Shown one piece after another: positions 1 through 11,760 of a stretch of 64,000 nucleotides of DNA. Location: NCBI GenBank assembly GCA_014529385.2, contig CM043944.1, positions 168,587,740 through 168,651,739 on the forward strand, written 5' to 3'. This stretch comes from Adiantum capillus-veneris. Taxonomy: Eukaryota; Streptophyta; Polypodiopsida; Polypodiales; Pteridaceae. The notes beneath the pieces are model-generated. The model searched no databases. It was not told the DNA's origin and saw only the letters and a list, made by a program, of their open reading frames with translations. Both the position numbers and the translations under genes were made by a program. Position 1 is the first letter of the stretch, and each line of letters starts with the position of its first letter.

Positions 1-1040
1 ATGCTGAGCCAAGATACATCCAATAGTGTAAGCCGATGCATCTACATGGACGTGGAAAATCTTTGTCTAGTCATGAGCTTTCAAAATCGAAGCAGAAATA
101 AGTCTTTGGTTCAATTGTTGAAATGCTTTCTCACATTTCTCATTCCATTCAAACTTTGTGATGAGTGCGTAGAGAGGTTTTGCAATGATCCGAAAGTGCA
201 AATAAATCTACGATAATATCCACAATGGCCCAAAAAAGATTGTACCTCTCTAACTTTTGTTGGTTGTGGAAGAGCAACAATCTCTTGTATCTTCTCAAGG
301 TCAGAAGAAATGTTATATTTGGCACAATATGCCCCAAAATATTGCCTTGTCTTACCATGAAAATGCACTTTTTAGGATTTAGGTAGATACGATACGTTCT
401 GCATTTCTCAAAGACCTTCTTTAAGTGTTCGACATGTTCATTTCTGTCGAGAGAATGCACACACAGGACATCCATATAAATCTCTAGGGATTAACTTAGA
501 TATTCCTTGAATGCATGACTCATTAGCCTTTGGCATGTGGCAATGGCATGTGGCAAGCGCATTGATTAGACCAAATGGAGTTACCTGATATGCAAATATG
601 CCCCATTCTATTGTAAAGTCCGTTTTGTGTTTATCCTCTCACTTGATCGTGAGCTGGTTATAGCCTGAAAATCCATCAAGAAAGTTGTAGACCTCCTTTC
701 CAAGGACTCTTTCAATCACATGGTTGGTGATGGGTGATGGATAGTTGTCTCTGATCATAGCAGCATTCATATGTTTGAGATTTACGCATGTTTGTAATTT
801 ATCGTTCTTTTTTGGACACCACTACAATCGGTGACACCCACTCCGTGTGTTCAATCTTATAGATAAACTTTGTCTTCTTCAATTTGACTATCTCTTGTTG
901 AATTTTTTTGGTAAATATTTCATTGTAAGTGTAGGGAAACTCTCTACGTGGTTTAGCATCACTCTTGAGGGGTATCGTGTATTTGAAAATGCTAGGATCC
1001 ACCCCTTTTAGATCTTTGTAAGACCAGGCAAACACATCTT
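1..1040 (-). pseudogene. Reverse transcriptase fragment of element 1 (broken)
   Basis: Minus-strand frames between 1035 and 1 give, in order, the RT N-terminal phrase around FAWSYKDLKG, then IEHTEWVSPIVVVSKK, then FLDGFSGYNQLTI (near 690), then VFEKCRTYRIYLNPKKC and ILGHIV (about 340-430), and finally the region leading into RNase H. These are standard Ty3/gypsy RT landmarks. At least three frame changes and several stops interrupt the domain. The YxDD region is not readable in one frame. It closely parallels the better kept copy at 38570-39450 but is much more decayed. Confidence 0.8.
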
Positions 1041-1119
1041 TATATTATTTGAGGGTAGCTATCAACAGTTGTTCCTCTTCCTTAGTAAGATATGTCGCTA
1101 TGTAGGTTGACCCATGGTG

Positions 1120-1509
1120 TTATTCATGTCCCCACAAATATGGTTTGATTTTTAGAAGCTCTGTGAGAGTGATTGTACACCTTATAAGAGACGACAAAAG
1201 ATCATGCAAGCTCTTTGTATCCATCACTCGTGGAATAGAATTCCATTGTGATGGCACAATTCTTACCTCAAATTCTGTATCATATTTCCCTACAAAGGAT
1301 GGTAAATTTCTTAAAGTCTCATGTTTACTCTCTTCAAAAATCTTCGTACCTGCATCTCCATACAACAACTGAATATCTCTCGGATAGATCTTGTGGTCCA
1401 TGTTTATTTCAGGGATTGGTGCTAATAGCAATGTGTCACTTACGTCTTTTTGGTTTCTGATTGTTTTCCACAGTGACTGTTCTACTTTAGGAATTGGCTG
1501 CATCTCCAA
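1120..1509 (-). pseudogene. Gag-pol linker ORF of element 1
   Basis: This is an open stretch of about 129 codons on the minus strand between gag and RT. Its C-terminal part reads TITLTELLKIKPYLW, a phrase resembling the LLKIRPELW-type linker seen between gag/protease and RT in several plant Ty3 polyproteins. I see no clear protease DTG/DSG triad inside it. The assignment rests mainly on position and that phrase. Confidence 0.45.
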
Positions 1510-2444
1510 AGATTTAGCCTCATCTGTTGCGTTCGCAACAATCCCAGTAGTCTAGGGATCCTCCTTGTTTGTTTTCATAGATTTGATTTTATTATCCGGA
1601 TTCTGAGTGCAATTTATGAGAAAATGATCCCTTCCACAACGGTTACAAAATCCTTGAACTTTATATTTTTTGCATGTGTTGGTTTCCTCCAACGTCCCTG
1701 TGTTTTCTTTGTCCAACTCATGCATTACAGGCTTAGGAGTTTTTGGACTTTCAAGCTGTAGGAGGGCTTGAGCAGTTTCTTTGAGTTTTTTTCACATCTC
1801 TATTCTTTTGGTTTCATATTCTGGATGCGAATAGGTCAGTAATCTTTGTTTCCAAGTTTGGTTTTTATTGAGTCTTGCCTCGTAGGCTTGCAAACTAGTG
1901 TCTAATTCCACCAAGACTGAATCGCTTGAGTCAGTCTTTGACTCTTCTGAACCCTTTGTGTCTTTCTTGCTCTCTGTTTGTGTCTAAGCAGTTCTTTTGT
2001 TTGGTTCAATTCAATTTCCAAAGCTGCTTTTTTCTTCAGCCTCTTTGTTTTCATTTTTTCTCATTTGACTTTTCAAGATTTTCTTTGAGTCCTAATTGAC
2101 ACATTTTCAAATTATGTTTGTTCGAGAAGTTTCAAATTGTCCGCTATAGGTTGATTTTTTGCTGCTTCTTGAGCTTGAGCTCTAGTCACCACTTTGAGTG
2201 GAAGTATTGGCTGAGATTTGGATCCGCTGGTGCATGATAAAATTCAATGACATTAACAGTTGCCTTCCCGGATTGTCAGGGTTCTTTGTGCAATTTTGAA
2301 TCAAGTGATCTCTCCCATACCCATCACTAAATCCAAAAAAAATTGTTCGTTGAACTTTATGTGGACATTCTCTTGCCCAATGGTCACCTCCACAAGTTCA
2401 TAACACGGGTCCTCGGGTCGGGCTGTTGGTGGTGCCCCCGTTGG

Positions 2445-3640
2445 CTAACTTGCCCTAGGCGGATATCCCCTGGACTTGTAGTTCTGGTTTGCTATGAACA
2501 TGAGCATGTTTTCATCCATCATGAATTGATTTCTAGCTGTTTGAGCCACATATGAATGTTCAACAACATCATCAGCACTAGTCCAAAATGGACTTCCTTC
2601 AAGGGCATAAGCTACACCCTCTATCTCCCTCACTTGGAATTTGACTGGTTCCTCATAATAAACAGTTGGTGGCATCATCGGTTGAGTTATGAGAGACTAT
2701 GCCGACTACGTATAATCCACAATGGCCTTATTATCATGAGGTAAAGGTGGTTGTTGCCCCAATACTAGTTGCAATTTGTCCTCTCCTTGTATTGCGTTGT
2801 TGGGTCCAATCTGGTACCTTGGAGTTGGTGGAAATTTTTGTACTAATGGTGGTCCATACGGCCTTTCCCTCACGTAATTTTTGTTATAGAGGCACTCACT
2901 AGTGTCATGGTTCGTGTATTTTTTCTCTATGACACACCACTTTAACACTCTTGGAGCATTGACTGCTTGTGGTTGCTACGACCTCAAAGTAGGGTTTTAC
3001 CTATAGGTCTGATTCATTTTGTAGACCAGAGTCTTCAACTAGCTAGTCTACATTTTCTGTGATTGAAGCAAGAGCACTATGTTTTTTAGTTGACTCACTA
3101 GTGGTAGAAGAGGCAATGCTAGTATTGGTCTCTACGTCTTCAATCACCTCCCTCTATGCTTTGCAATTTTCAACCATGTACAATGCTTCCCTAGAGACTT
3201 ATTTGAATGTTGTGCATGATTTAGATTTTTGTTTCTCAAGCCCTCGAAGAAGAGAACCAATAAGCGATCATCTTGAGGTAACTCTCACACTAGACATCTT
3301 TCAATGTATTGCTTGAAACGAAGTCACCTTTTCATTTTCTTTTTTTCTGAAAGCATAGATCTGAGAAACCATGTTGTGCTTGATTCTCCTCTTAGAGAAT
3401 TCCTCTGCAAACTCTCGTAAGAGTCGATCAATGTTCAAGAAATCTCTACTATTTAGTGACTGGAACCAAGTCAATGCCGTTCCCTCCAATCTTAAACCAA
3501 ATCCCTTGTATTATGTGTGTAAATCTGCTACATGCTCTGCTCTTAAGACTTGCTTAAAAATGAAAACATGCACCTATGTATCTCGCGATCCATTGTACTT
3601 CTTTGGCATGCACTTAGCCACTTGAGAAGGTCGCGTTCTT
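2445..3640 (-). pseudogene. Gag capsid and zinc-knuckle remnant of element 1
   Basis: Minus-strand frames at 3489-3301 contain GTALTWFQSL followed by an FSKRRIKHN-type segment and a KENEKVTSF phrase, matching the retrotransposon gag core (PF03732-like). Further downstream (2948-2706) a decayed zinc knuckle reads C-x2-E-x5-H-x4-C, so the second cysteine of the CCHC box is lost. Proline-rich sequence follows. The frames are broken, so no functional Gag can be made. Confidence 0.65.
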
Positions 3641-3683
3641 TGAGTTTCTGTTACCATCCTCATCATTCTAGGTTCTCCTACCA

Positions 3684-4682
3684 TTATATCTCTTGTCTCG
3701 TATCTGTTGTGACAAATGCTCTGGAAGGGGTTTGGTCAATAACCCTTCCCTCCGGTCTTACATCCCGGATTTTGGTTTTGATATCCGAAACCCTCGTGGT
3801 GAAAGTCGTATCTGCTATATCACTACCTCGATTTGTAGATATAGGAACCCAAAAATCCAGGGATCCCATTGGTCTCGGCTTAGAAAGATGTGGTCTACTA
3901 AATGAATCTCCCACATGAGATTTTAAAGGACTCTCATAGTTTTTGATCATGTTGTTTCTGAGACAGTAGGTTTGTGCATGCTAGGGGTGACATCGTACTG
4001 ATGGAGTGGTCTCTCGAAGTACGTATATCCCATCAGCTTGTTACGGCTCATTGTCAAATAATTTTGACCATGCTTGTCTAACTTGATTACCTGTGTATCT
4101 CTACCAACTTCAAACATAAATACATACAAGAATTTTTTCTCAGTTAGCTCCCTCACATTGGGCTCCTCACACCTGTAGTAGTAGAGCATTTTCTCTCCGT
4201 TATCATACTTATATAAGCCCACATGCATGTTGTCGGTGTTGATGCAAGTAGCCACATTTGCTCGTCTAAGCTTGGCATTAGGAATGTCTAGCTTCGGTGG
4301 CTTCTCCTCAGTCTCTACGCCAACCTTTTCTTTTGCATGTTAATCCCCACTTGTACAATAAAAGGATTAAGCACAACTATATACATGTTTCCCTCTTCAT
4401 CAAAATATCGATCGCCACTATAATCTTGACGGGTACTACGAGTTTAAGCTCACTAAGACTCTCCTCAATTTTAACGCAGTAACAATCCATAATGTCTTTA
4501 TAGATTTGAGCACCCTTCTCATTTTCAAACTGATATTGCAGGTGCAAAAGTTTTAGGTTTGGTGCAGGCTGTGATGGTCCCGCTCCCATTTTGGTTTCTT
4601 CTTTGAAACTCACACTTTTGGATCCCTTAGCCATATAGGTATATGATCTCTCCAAAGATGTATCAGAAAGAGTCTCCTCCAA
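3684..4682 (-). pseudogene. Pre-gag coding remnants of element 1
   Basis: Three minus-strand open stretches (4682-4377, 4255-3947 and 3950-3684) precede gag. They are hydrophilic and match no domain I know. Their position between leader and gag corresponds to the extra N-terminal region of Athila/Tat/Ogre-type polyproteins. I infer they belong to the same element because no other boundary is visible. Confidence 0.4.
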
Positions 4683-4689
4683 GGTCGGC

Positions 4690-6416
4690 TCTGAGGTAGG
4701 TATGGTCCCTTGATTGACACTACCTTCGGTGCAAAACCTTGATCTGTTACCTTTTATGATGCATTCAATCCTCTGATCAAAAGCAACTTACTTCCACTCT
4801 TATCTAGAGAACCTGTACAAAATTCACTTGGTGGCTATATCTTTACAACCGCTGGGTTAGTCAAAATCTACTAGATCGGAATTTTGTCAAACTTTTGACA
4901 CAAACTCCTATTTTTCTTGTTAGTCAAAATCTACTAGATCAAAATTTTGTCAAACTTTTGACGCAGACTCCTATTTTTCTTGCAATATGTACAATCCAAC
5001 TCTAAATTGATTTCTGAAAAAACTACCATGCTCTCAAGGGCTAGTGCTAACTCTCGTATCAATCTAGGTAATTTTTGACAGGGGGTCATGGATCGCTATC
5101 CGTGTATCCCAGAGTCAGAATCACTTGAAACTTGGCACACAGGTCTCTCACAGCCTCTTGATAGTTGTTAAGTGATTTTTAGGTGGTTTGATTCCCCGTA
5201 GGTCTCCCAAAAGTCACTTTGTCAGTCTGCTTTATGGTTTTTGGTCCCGATTGTCTCGAGACTTGTTTGAGCCTCTTCTTGCAATTTTTTGGTATCCGTG
5301 TTTTTGGATAAATTGTTGGTGTTGGTCTTTGCTACAAGTATGTAAGGTCACAATTCCAAAATCTAGCAGGGGGTCATGGATCGCGATCCATGTTCCACCA
5401 TGTCTGAACCGCAAATTTGGTCAGAAGGTTACTTGAAGTCCATGGAGTTTGTCTATCCACTCATTTTTGGATTTGAACACTTTCTCCTTGCCAGAAGTAG
5501 AATTTTGTGACTACTTAGAGTTTTTGACTTGTAGCTTGTATTTTGGTGCTACTCACTGCCCCAATCTTAGTCTCATATGCTTCAATGGGTCATGGATCAT
5601 GATCCAGGTTCCATCTCATCTGGTCATGAAATCTGGTCAGTTGTATATCTTGACCCTGTAAAGGTCAAATTTTCACTTATTTTTTAATTTGGACACCAAA
5701 ACATCAAAAGACCCCAATTTTTGTTTATTTCCAAGTTTTTTTGTGTCTTTGCCCAATTTTCCTGATTTGAGTGAGTTTTTAGTGTCAATTTTCCGCCAAA
5801 AGTGTGTATTTGGAGATTTAGAACCCAATAGTATCCTCTGGTATCAATTTTTGCCCAAATTGTCTCAGGGGTCATGGATTGCAATCCATGTTCCTGCACT
5901 TTTTGGCTTGAAACTTTCCAAATTGTCTCTCTGTAGCTTGTCTAATCCCTTTTCTCATTTATTTTTTGGTTTGAATTTGCTTTTGTGCTCCAACCATCAA
6001 ATTTCTAAGATTTTAGAGTTTATAGTCTTGGCAACCAAAATAAGGTTTTTTTGACAGCTTTTTCTTGATCTTTTTGGCTCAATTTGATGGTTATAGATGT
6101 TACCTAACCTACAGCTAATTGCAGAATTGAATCCTATGAATAAACAACAACAAATGTTGTAAAACTGGAAGAAAATGGAATATGGAAAAGTACTTTCAAA
6201 GCATTAGAGAATCTGCAAAATGAAATGCTTTTGTATCTCACTCACAACTCCTAATACCTCTCAAGAGTAGACCTAGCAAGTCCTCGACTTCTAGCCTCTA
6301 CCAAGCACTAAACCCCTAGCTCCCTGACTGCTAAAGTGCAAATGAAGTGGAAATCAAAATCATAGTCTCTAAGTAAAAAGCTACAACTAGGTCACTCACA
6401 ACGATCCTAAGGATTG
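4690..6416 (-). other. Untranslated leader of element 1
   Basis: About 1.7 kb between primer site and first coding remnant has no supported gene. It is T-rich on the plus strand. It contains four copies of a phrase built around a palindrome (GGGTCATGGATCGCGATCCATG type), listed separately. There is also a short direct repeat near 4860-4980 (TCAAAATCTACTAGATC twice). Confidence 0.6.
5081..5893. repeat. Four dispersed palindromic phrases in the leader
   Basis: The phrase GGGTCATGGATnnnnATCCATGTTCC recurs at about 5081-5107, 5369-5400, 5586-5614 and 5868-5893. The second copy has the perfect core ATGGATCGCGATCCAT. Copies 1, 3 and 4 are one to three bases from it. Spacings are roughly 285, 215 and 285 bp, and the flanks are only loosely similar, so the palindrome is better kept than its surroundings. 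Confidence 0.75.
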
Positions 6417-6437
6417 CTATCCCTGGCAACGATGCCA
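6417..6437 (-). other. Primer binding site of element 1 (tRNA-Asp-like)
   Basis: Read on the minus strand the sequence is TGGCATCGTTGCCAGGGAT, close to the tRNA-Asp-type primer site (TGGCGCCGTTGCCGGGGA) of many plant Ty3 elements. It sits one base downstream of an LTR end in CTAACA. This fixes the orientation of the element as minus. Confidence 0.7.
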
Positions 6438-6438
6438 A

Positions 6439-7330
6439 TGTTAGCAGGTCACCGCGACGAACATCTATAACATAGCTTTCTGGCATTAACATAATGTCAA
6501 TACTCACGGAAGCGACTCGAATGGGGCACGGAGACTCCAAAAAGTGAACCTACGGAACGACAATATCTCTAGCACATGCGAATTTAACACTCTCGAATCT
6601 GGCAACCTGCCTATACCCTATCTCTCTTCACTCAATCATCAACCCACTTCGGCACTTGAACGAAGTCAAAATGCTAAAAACTTTAGGAGGAGGTCTAAGA
6701 CACTTAGGGGCACTAACCTGCCAAGTTTGGTCACAATCCGAGGTACCAAAATCACGATCCATCATGATCAAGGCCTTGGAAACTGCAATAGAACATACCA
6801 GAAGGGTCACCCTAGGACCTAGGATCACTCTCTTATGGTTAGAATGTCAAAAAATAGTCATTAACATACTCAAAATAGTAAATTTAGCCTACTAACGCGT
6901 AGTCACAAATCACAGCAGAATCGAGAATGAATTTACTTGAATGAAAGAGCAATGCACAAGGAACAAAATGCAAGTTTTGGAATCAAAATGTGATTACCAA
7001 AGCTCATGAGGATTACGAGGCACATGAGAGTAGCCACTCTCAGTCGTATGCTTCGAAACTCAAAAACTTTGATAGTGATAAGGGTGTCCTTTTCCCACTT
7101 TACAAATGGACTTTATACCTAGAGCTCTCTTAGCTAATGTGCGACTTTACAAGACTCGGACTCCATTACAGACTTTACAACTTAGCTTTTCAAAGATTGT
7201 CCATCTACAATGAGAGACTGTCAAATAATTACAAGGCTTTCTGAAAAAATAATGAAGGCACATCAAAAATTTAGGACTCATGGTAGAAGGGGTCGACTCG
7301 AAGGGCACCCATCTGGCTTGACTGCCAACA
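6439..7330 (-). repeat. 5' LTR of element 1
   Basis: On the minus strand this 892-bp block begins TGTTGGCAG and ends CTGCTAACA, giving a near-perfect short inverted terminal repeat. The primer site follows directly. A TATA-like TATAAAG lies on the minus strand near 7112-7118, suitable for an LTR promoter. The partner LTR is outside the window, so the outer boundary is inferred from the terminal repeat alone. Confidence 0.65.
7112..7118 (-). promoter_or_regulatory. TATA-like box in the LTR of element 1
   Basis: TATAAAG on the minus strand within the LTR, in the sense direction of the element. Position and orientation fit an LTR core promoter. Confidence 0.35.
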
Positions 7331-7337
7331 CAAACTA

Positions 7338-8120
7338 TGGGTGATTCTTTTCTTGGGGCTTCAGATGCTTTTTATTTGTGTTTAAGGAGAGTTGAAGAGG
7401 AAGCACCCACCCTCAAAGATGAGGAGTTTGAAGCCAAGCTCACGGAGTTGGGCGCTCTTTTGGGAGAAATTTTGATTTGAAAGGAAAGACAAGTACGGAT
7501 GATAACAGGGAAGGATTTGGATCATGTAGTTTGCTAAAACTTGTAATTCTTGAAGATGACGAATTATAAAAGGCAAATTATTTTCATTCAAACATCCATT
7601 TAATGAATTGATTTACTTATTGCATGCTAATTATTTTGTTTATTCTCTTTGGAAATTGAGCTTCTTGATGAGGATAACTTTCTTGGAAGAGTAGGAGGGT
7701 CAAGGGGAAAATCAGACGAAGGCACTTCTAAAAAGAAAGGCCATGCCCTGATGCATTACTTACCAAAGCTTGACAAAGATGTTTTTCGTGTTTCTCATGC
7801 TCAATTTTCCAAAAACTCTATGTTTGCACTTAAGGTTCTTTCTAAATTCAGTGGACACATTCCTCTCCAAATGAATGCCAACAAATCTTGTTGATAGAAA
7901 GAGTTGTTGCTCTTAGAGTATTTGGTCAAGATCTTGGATTTAATGCCTCTAGGTCAAGGTACTTTATTTTTTATTCTAGTTGCACACTAGCTGCCAAAAG
8001 CCAAGATGTGAAGCTACTTGGTGGGTACAAGAGGAGAAAATACCTCAGATATAGAGGGAATGTACCGGAAGAAAGTAATGTAAAGAGACTCAAGAGGGAA
8101 TGTACCGGAAGAAAGTAATG
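7338..8120 (+). pseudogene. Decayed gene of unknown family
   Basis: Just outside the LTR an ATG at 7338 opens a 47-codon frame (MGDSFLGASDAFYL start, acidic and helical). After an AT-rich gap, possibly an intron, an open frame at about 7649-7894 reads ELLDEDNFLGRV and then a KKKGHALMHYLPKLDKD segment. A shifted frame continues to 8118. Composition and phrase quality look like real protein, but I do not recognise the family. A stop at 7892-7894 and a 40-bp internal duplication show that it is broken. Insertion of element 1 immediately upstream may have removed its promoter. Confidence 0.4.
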
Positions 8121-8136
8121 TAAAGAGACTCAAGAG
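8054..8136 (+). repeat. 40-bp direct duplication
   Basis: GGGAATGTACCGGAAGAAAG and the following 20 bases occur twice back to back with essentially no differences, indicating a recent duplication. The period of 40 shifts the reading frame of the unknown gene. Confidence 0.85.
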
Positions 8137-8529
8137 GAGCTGATGTTCTATTAAAGCAAAGGTGACAAGTACAAGGTGATAAAGCCAATGGTATTGGGTT
8201 CAATATTCTTCTATGGATGACATTTGGTTATCTGTAGCTTATGTCCGTGTATTTCTTGTTTTATTCATCATATCTATAAAAACAATTGAATAATTCTACC
8301 ATGTGCATTGCTCCTTATTCTTCCACTTCTATGTCTTGTACATCTAAAATATGATGTCTATGCTTGGTAATGTGATTTCTCCATTACATATGTAATCCCA
8401 TGTAGCAAGTGGACCATTCTTTGTAAAATATGGACCATGTAGGTAGAGTATATGCTACATAAGAAAGGAAAAAATGTAAGTTTAAGAATCCAAACTGTTT
8501 ATAATAACCTTAAAGGATGATTTTAAAAG
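8137..8529. other. Non-coding spacer
   Basis: AT-rich sequence with no supported gene, repeat or RNA between the two decayed genes. Confidence 0.6.
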
Positions 8530-10665
8530 CTTACCAAGTAGTAAGTGATGTCTTTTGCTCCCCAAGCTTCTTTGATTACTGTTATCAAATTCTATATTGT
8601 CCTCTCAAAGTTATATGCGTATGTGGTTGTACTAAATTGTTGTCTTAAAATCTGCAAGAATGCATCAAGTCTCTTCCATACTTCCATTCTCTTGTTGGCT
8701 ACATCTGGTTTACTCTTAACACTTGTAGTAATGAGATAAAGATCCTTCCAGCAATCCCATACTGTATAAAGTTGCTTACCATAATGGTTGCTCAAAAAAT
8801 CTTTTAGCTTTTGCTCCGTCCGTTGAAACATCCTGGAGAACATCACATGTTCCTTTAATAAGTTTTGGATCTTTTTTGAGTTGCACATGACCACCATGAA
8901 AACCCACCCTTGAAAGCAAAGCTTCACATTTTTTAATGCATTCATCTACAAGTGTTGTTGGCTTTAATGCATGTGTATAATCTAAATGTAAGCAAAGTAG
9001 GTCATCCAAAATTCTGATCTCAACATGCAGTGTACAAATATGCACATTTTCAAGCTCTATTGAATGAATGGGATCCCAAATCATGGAAGAAGAAGGGCAA
9101 CGAGGTAAATCAACATTATGTCTAGAGAGTGGTTCTCCAATTTCATTAGCAGCCATCCACCTTTTTGTTCCCCATGATTGTCATACAATAAAGACATGAG
9201 TATGTTGCATTGGCACCTTCAGATATGCTAACATACATTTTAAAGCTTTTAGGTCTGCAATTGGATGCCATTTGACAGAAAAGACAACAGCAGAACCAAC
9301 ATGAAGACATTCACTTGCATTTTGACTTTCCACAACATTACGAATTTTTGCATGAGAGAAAAGCCACTTTAATGTGTCATGACTTTCATGTGGTACTTGG
9401 GTCGATCCAATCCACCATAACTCCCATTTCTAATTGTATTTTGTAGTTTGGGTGTCTCTCTTCCTTTGGCTGTATTCCAAGGCTCTATTCATCAGTGAGA
9501 TACTAATCCTCTCCATTTTGTGATTTTTTTGAATCGTTGAGCTTCATTACAAATATAAGTTTTCCTCCATATTTGGTTTCATGTATTCCATAATATTTGA
9601 TCGTACCAATCTGTACTCTTTTAATATCCATTTAATTATTTTTAAAATCATTGTATTCAAATACACATTTTTTCTTTGCTTTCTCATAAGGCATTGTTCC
9701 TTGAATGTGGTAATGTTCATCAAATTGTTTGGGTATCTCTTCATTCAATAAGAGCCTCACTTTCCCAACCTTGTGAGGTCTAGGAAGTCCAAAGGCTCTA
9801 AACTTATTATCTTAAAATCTTATACTAAATACTTGAGATGGCTCTATATCCCTTCCTGCTCACTCCAACTGTATCACATACCTCTTGTATTTGTGATGGG
9901 TCAACCAATGATTTCATATCTTTCAAGAAATCTTGAAGAACAAATTTTGTGAGTTTTAGATTTTTTGCTAGATTGAGAAGCCCTAAGATATCTGATTTAT
10001 TCATCATCTCATATAGAAATGTCACTCTTTCTTTAGCATTTGACATGTCAAGGCTTGAAATGCTAGTTACATAATCCCTAGCTAGTTTCGTTCTTTTTTT
10101 TTTTTCTTTGTCCGGAAGACTCTGTTAAACTGTGAATTTGTTTCATTTGTTTTATTCTTACTCTCAATCCAATGGATGTTTCTTTAAGAGTCTTCAAAAG
10201 TTTATTTAATTGTGTAAGTTTTGCTACTTCTGCTTCAAGTTCATTTATTCTTGATTCATCGATACATTGTGTATGCTTAAGATGAGAGATGTATGGGAGA
10301 TGTTGGTTTCATACCTGAGTGAGATTTGAACAATAAACCTTGAGCTCCACCCCCAACAAATCTAATCAACTCATGTACATAATGAAATGATGGGTACCTT
10401 TCCGTCAATGGATCTATTGAGAAATGCTTCCATTTGTCCAAAGGTCTATATATTTCTTTCCTTCATTGCAAAGTCTATTAGCTTCTTCAGCATCTCTGAG
10501 AGCTCTTTTGCTTACACTTATTGTAGTTTCATACTCTTGATTTAGATTGATATTCATACGGAATGTATGGTTCAAAGTGTCAGTTGGAGTAGGCATGAGA
10601 AGACAATACGGTGTATCTTTGAGAGAGATAATACAGAGTATTGATGAAGGTATCAGTAAGATCAA
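8530..10665 (-). pseudogene. Decayed multi-exon gene of unknown, transposase-like family
   Basis: Minus-strand coding remnants occur in order. A helical segment (10665-10414) contains KRALRDAEEANRLCNEGKK. A segment at 10046-9825 contains VDPSQIQEVCDTVGVSRKGY, which resembles a helix-turn-helix. A basic stretch follows (9744-9547), then VHICTLHVEIRILDDLL (about 9060-8990), then YTVWDCWKDLYLITTSVKS with a YAYNFERTI end, then AWGAKDITYYL before a GT donor near 8530. The pattern of conserved W, H and Y phrases resembles uncharacterised repetitive plant proteins, and I infer a mobile-element origin. Stops and frame changes separate the pieces. I cannot name the family. Confidence 0.45.
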
Positions 10666-10985
10666 TGGCGAGGCATCTCAGAGCAAGAGAAAAACTCCAA
10701 AGAAGAAAAGGAAAGAAGTTGAAGAAAGCTACAAGAGGAAGAAGAGAAAAGAGCGAGAATTGATATTCAAAAGGTGAGTTGCTGCGAAAACAATGGAGAT
10801 CTCTTAATGAACAAAACTTTTTTACACAAATTACAAGAAAATTGAATCTTACTTCAATCGTAAAGATATACTTAGGGATATGCTTTAAATGCATTAGATG
10901 CTCCTCATTCTAATCTCAACAACTATATGTGGAACTGTTTTGACCCACATGAGCTTTGCTGAATTAAAACTCAATCACTTTCTTA
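10666..10985. other. Non-coding spacer
   Basis: Purine-rich stretch (about 10670-10780, many AAG/GAA triplets) followed by AT-rich sequence. No supported gene. Confidence 0.5.
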
Positions 10986-10989
10986 CACA

Positions 10990-11760
10990 ACCCTTTTTGC
11001 TCCTCCTTTGCCCTAATGCCATCGATGTGATTGAGGCATCAATTGCGCCATCATTGATATCCTCCCCACTTTCTCTTTTGCATCCCTCCATGGGCTCAAG
11101 GAAGGACTTGAGTGTGCTATTTGCCTCACTCGCTTTGATGTCCATGATATCCTCTGATTTCTTGCCGAATGGAAGCATGCCTTTTTCTTCAAGTGCATCG
11201 AAACATGGCTTAACAAACAATCCACTTGCCCTTTATACCAAAATAGAGTTGAGTCTCATGATGTTTTCATTGTGGAGGATTTTCATCTGTAATTAAGCGC
11301 AACATTGATGAACCCGATTGAAATTCCAATGAGGAGGCCATTGTCACTAGGGTGTAATTTAAATTTTGAACCCTCAACAAGATTTGACAGAAAAGTTGGG
11401 GCTTATGTACAAAGAGAAGGTGAAAACTCAAGAATGCAACCTAGTGTCGATGACCCCAAAAACAATACGAGTAGGAAAATGAGCTTCCGAACTGTAGTAG
11501 TAGAAAATTGAAGCATGGGAAAATACTTTTCGATCAAAAAGAGTTCACAAAACGCTTTGGGCATCGAATAATCCTCAAAGATTCTCTTTCTAAACATCGA
11601 TGGAGTTAATTTCTAGCATTGGATGCACTCTTTTTGAGCTCTCAACTCCATGGGGGTGGACAAGGAGCACTTGAAAGTAACAATCCTGGAAGTATGATAT
11701 ATGTAAGGACATTGACATTGTCAGCAATTGCATCCATCAACCAAGTCTGACAATAAGACA
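10990..11760 (+). pseudogene. ATL-type RING-H2 E3 ubiquitin ligase pseudogene
   Basis: Plus-strand translation from about 11017 gives IIDILPTFSFASLHGLKEGL, then ECAICLTRFDVHDIL, a stop, then AEWKHAFFFKCIETWLN and KQSTCPLYQNRV. This follows the ATL signature (GLD region, then EGLECAVCL, then a KHAFHxxCIxTWL-x-CPLC ring). Ring residues are damaged: the third Cys position is Trp, the following His is Phe, and the last CPLC Cys is Tyr. Further downstream GHRIILKDSLSKHRWS (about 11560-11605) matches the C-terminal part of longer ATL proteins. Stops at 11026 and 11149 and the lost zinc ligands mean it cannot work as a ubiquitin ligase. Confidence 0.75.

Larger units (their letters stand above)
1..7330 (-). 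mobile_element. Ty3/gypsy LTR retrotransposon (element 1), truncated by window edge
   Basis: On the minus strand the order is 5' LTR (6439-7330), tRNA-Asp-like primer site (6417-6437), long leader (about 4690-6416), a pre-gag region, gag, linker, and reverse transcriptase running off the window at position 1. This is the standard Ty3/gypsy order. The long leader and extra coding region before gag recall the plant Athila/Tat group. All reading frames are broken by stops and frameshifts, so the copy is old and inactive. The second LTR must lie beyond the left edge. The right end abuts a separate decayed gene at 7338, suggesting insertion into or beside it. Confidence 0.8.
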
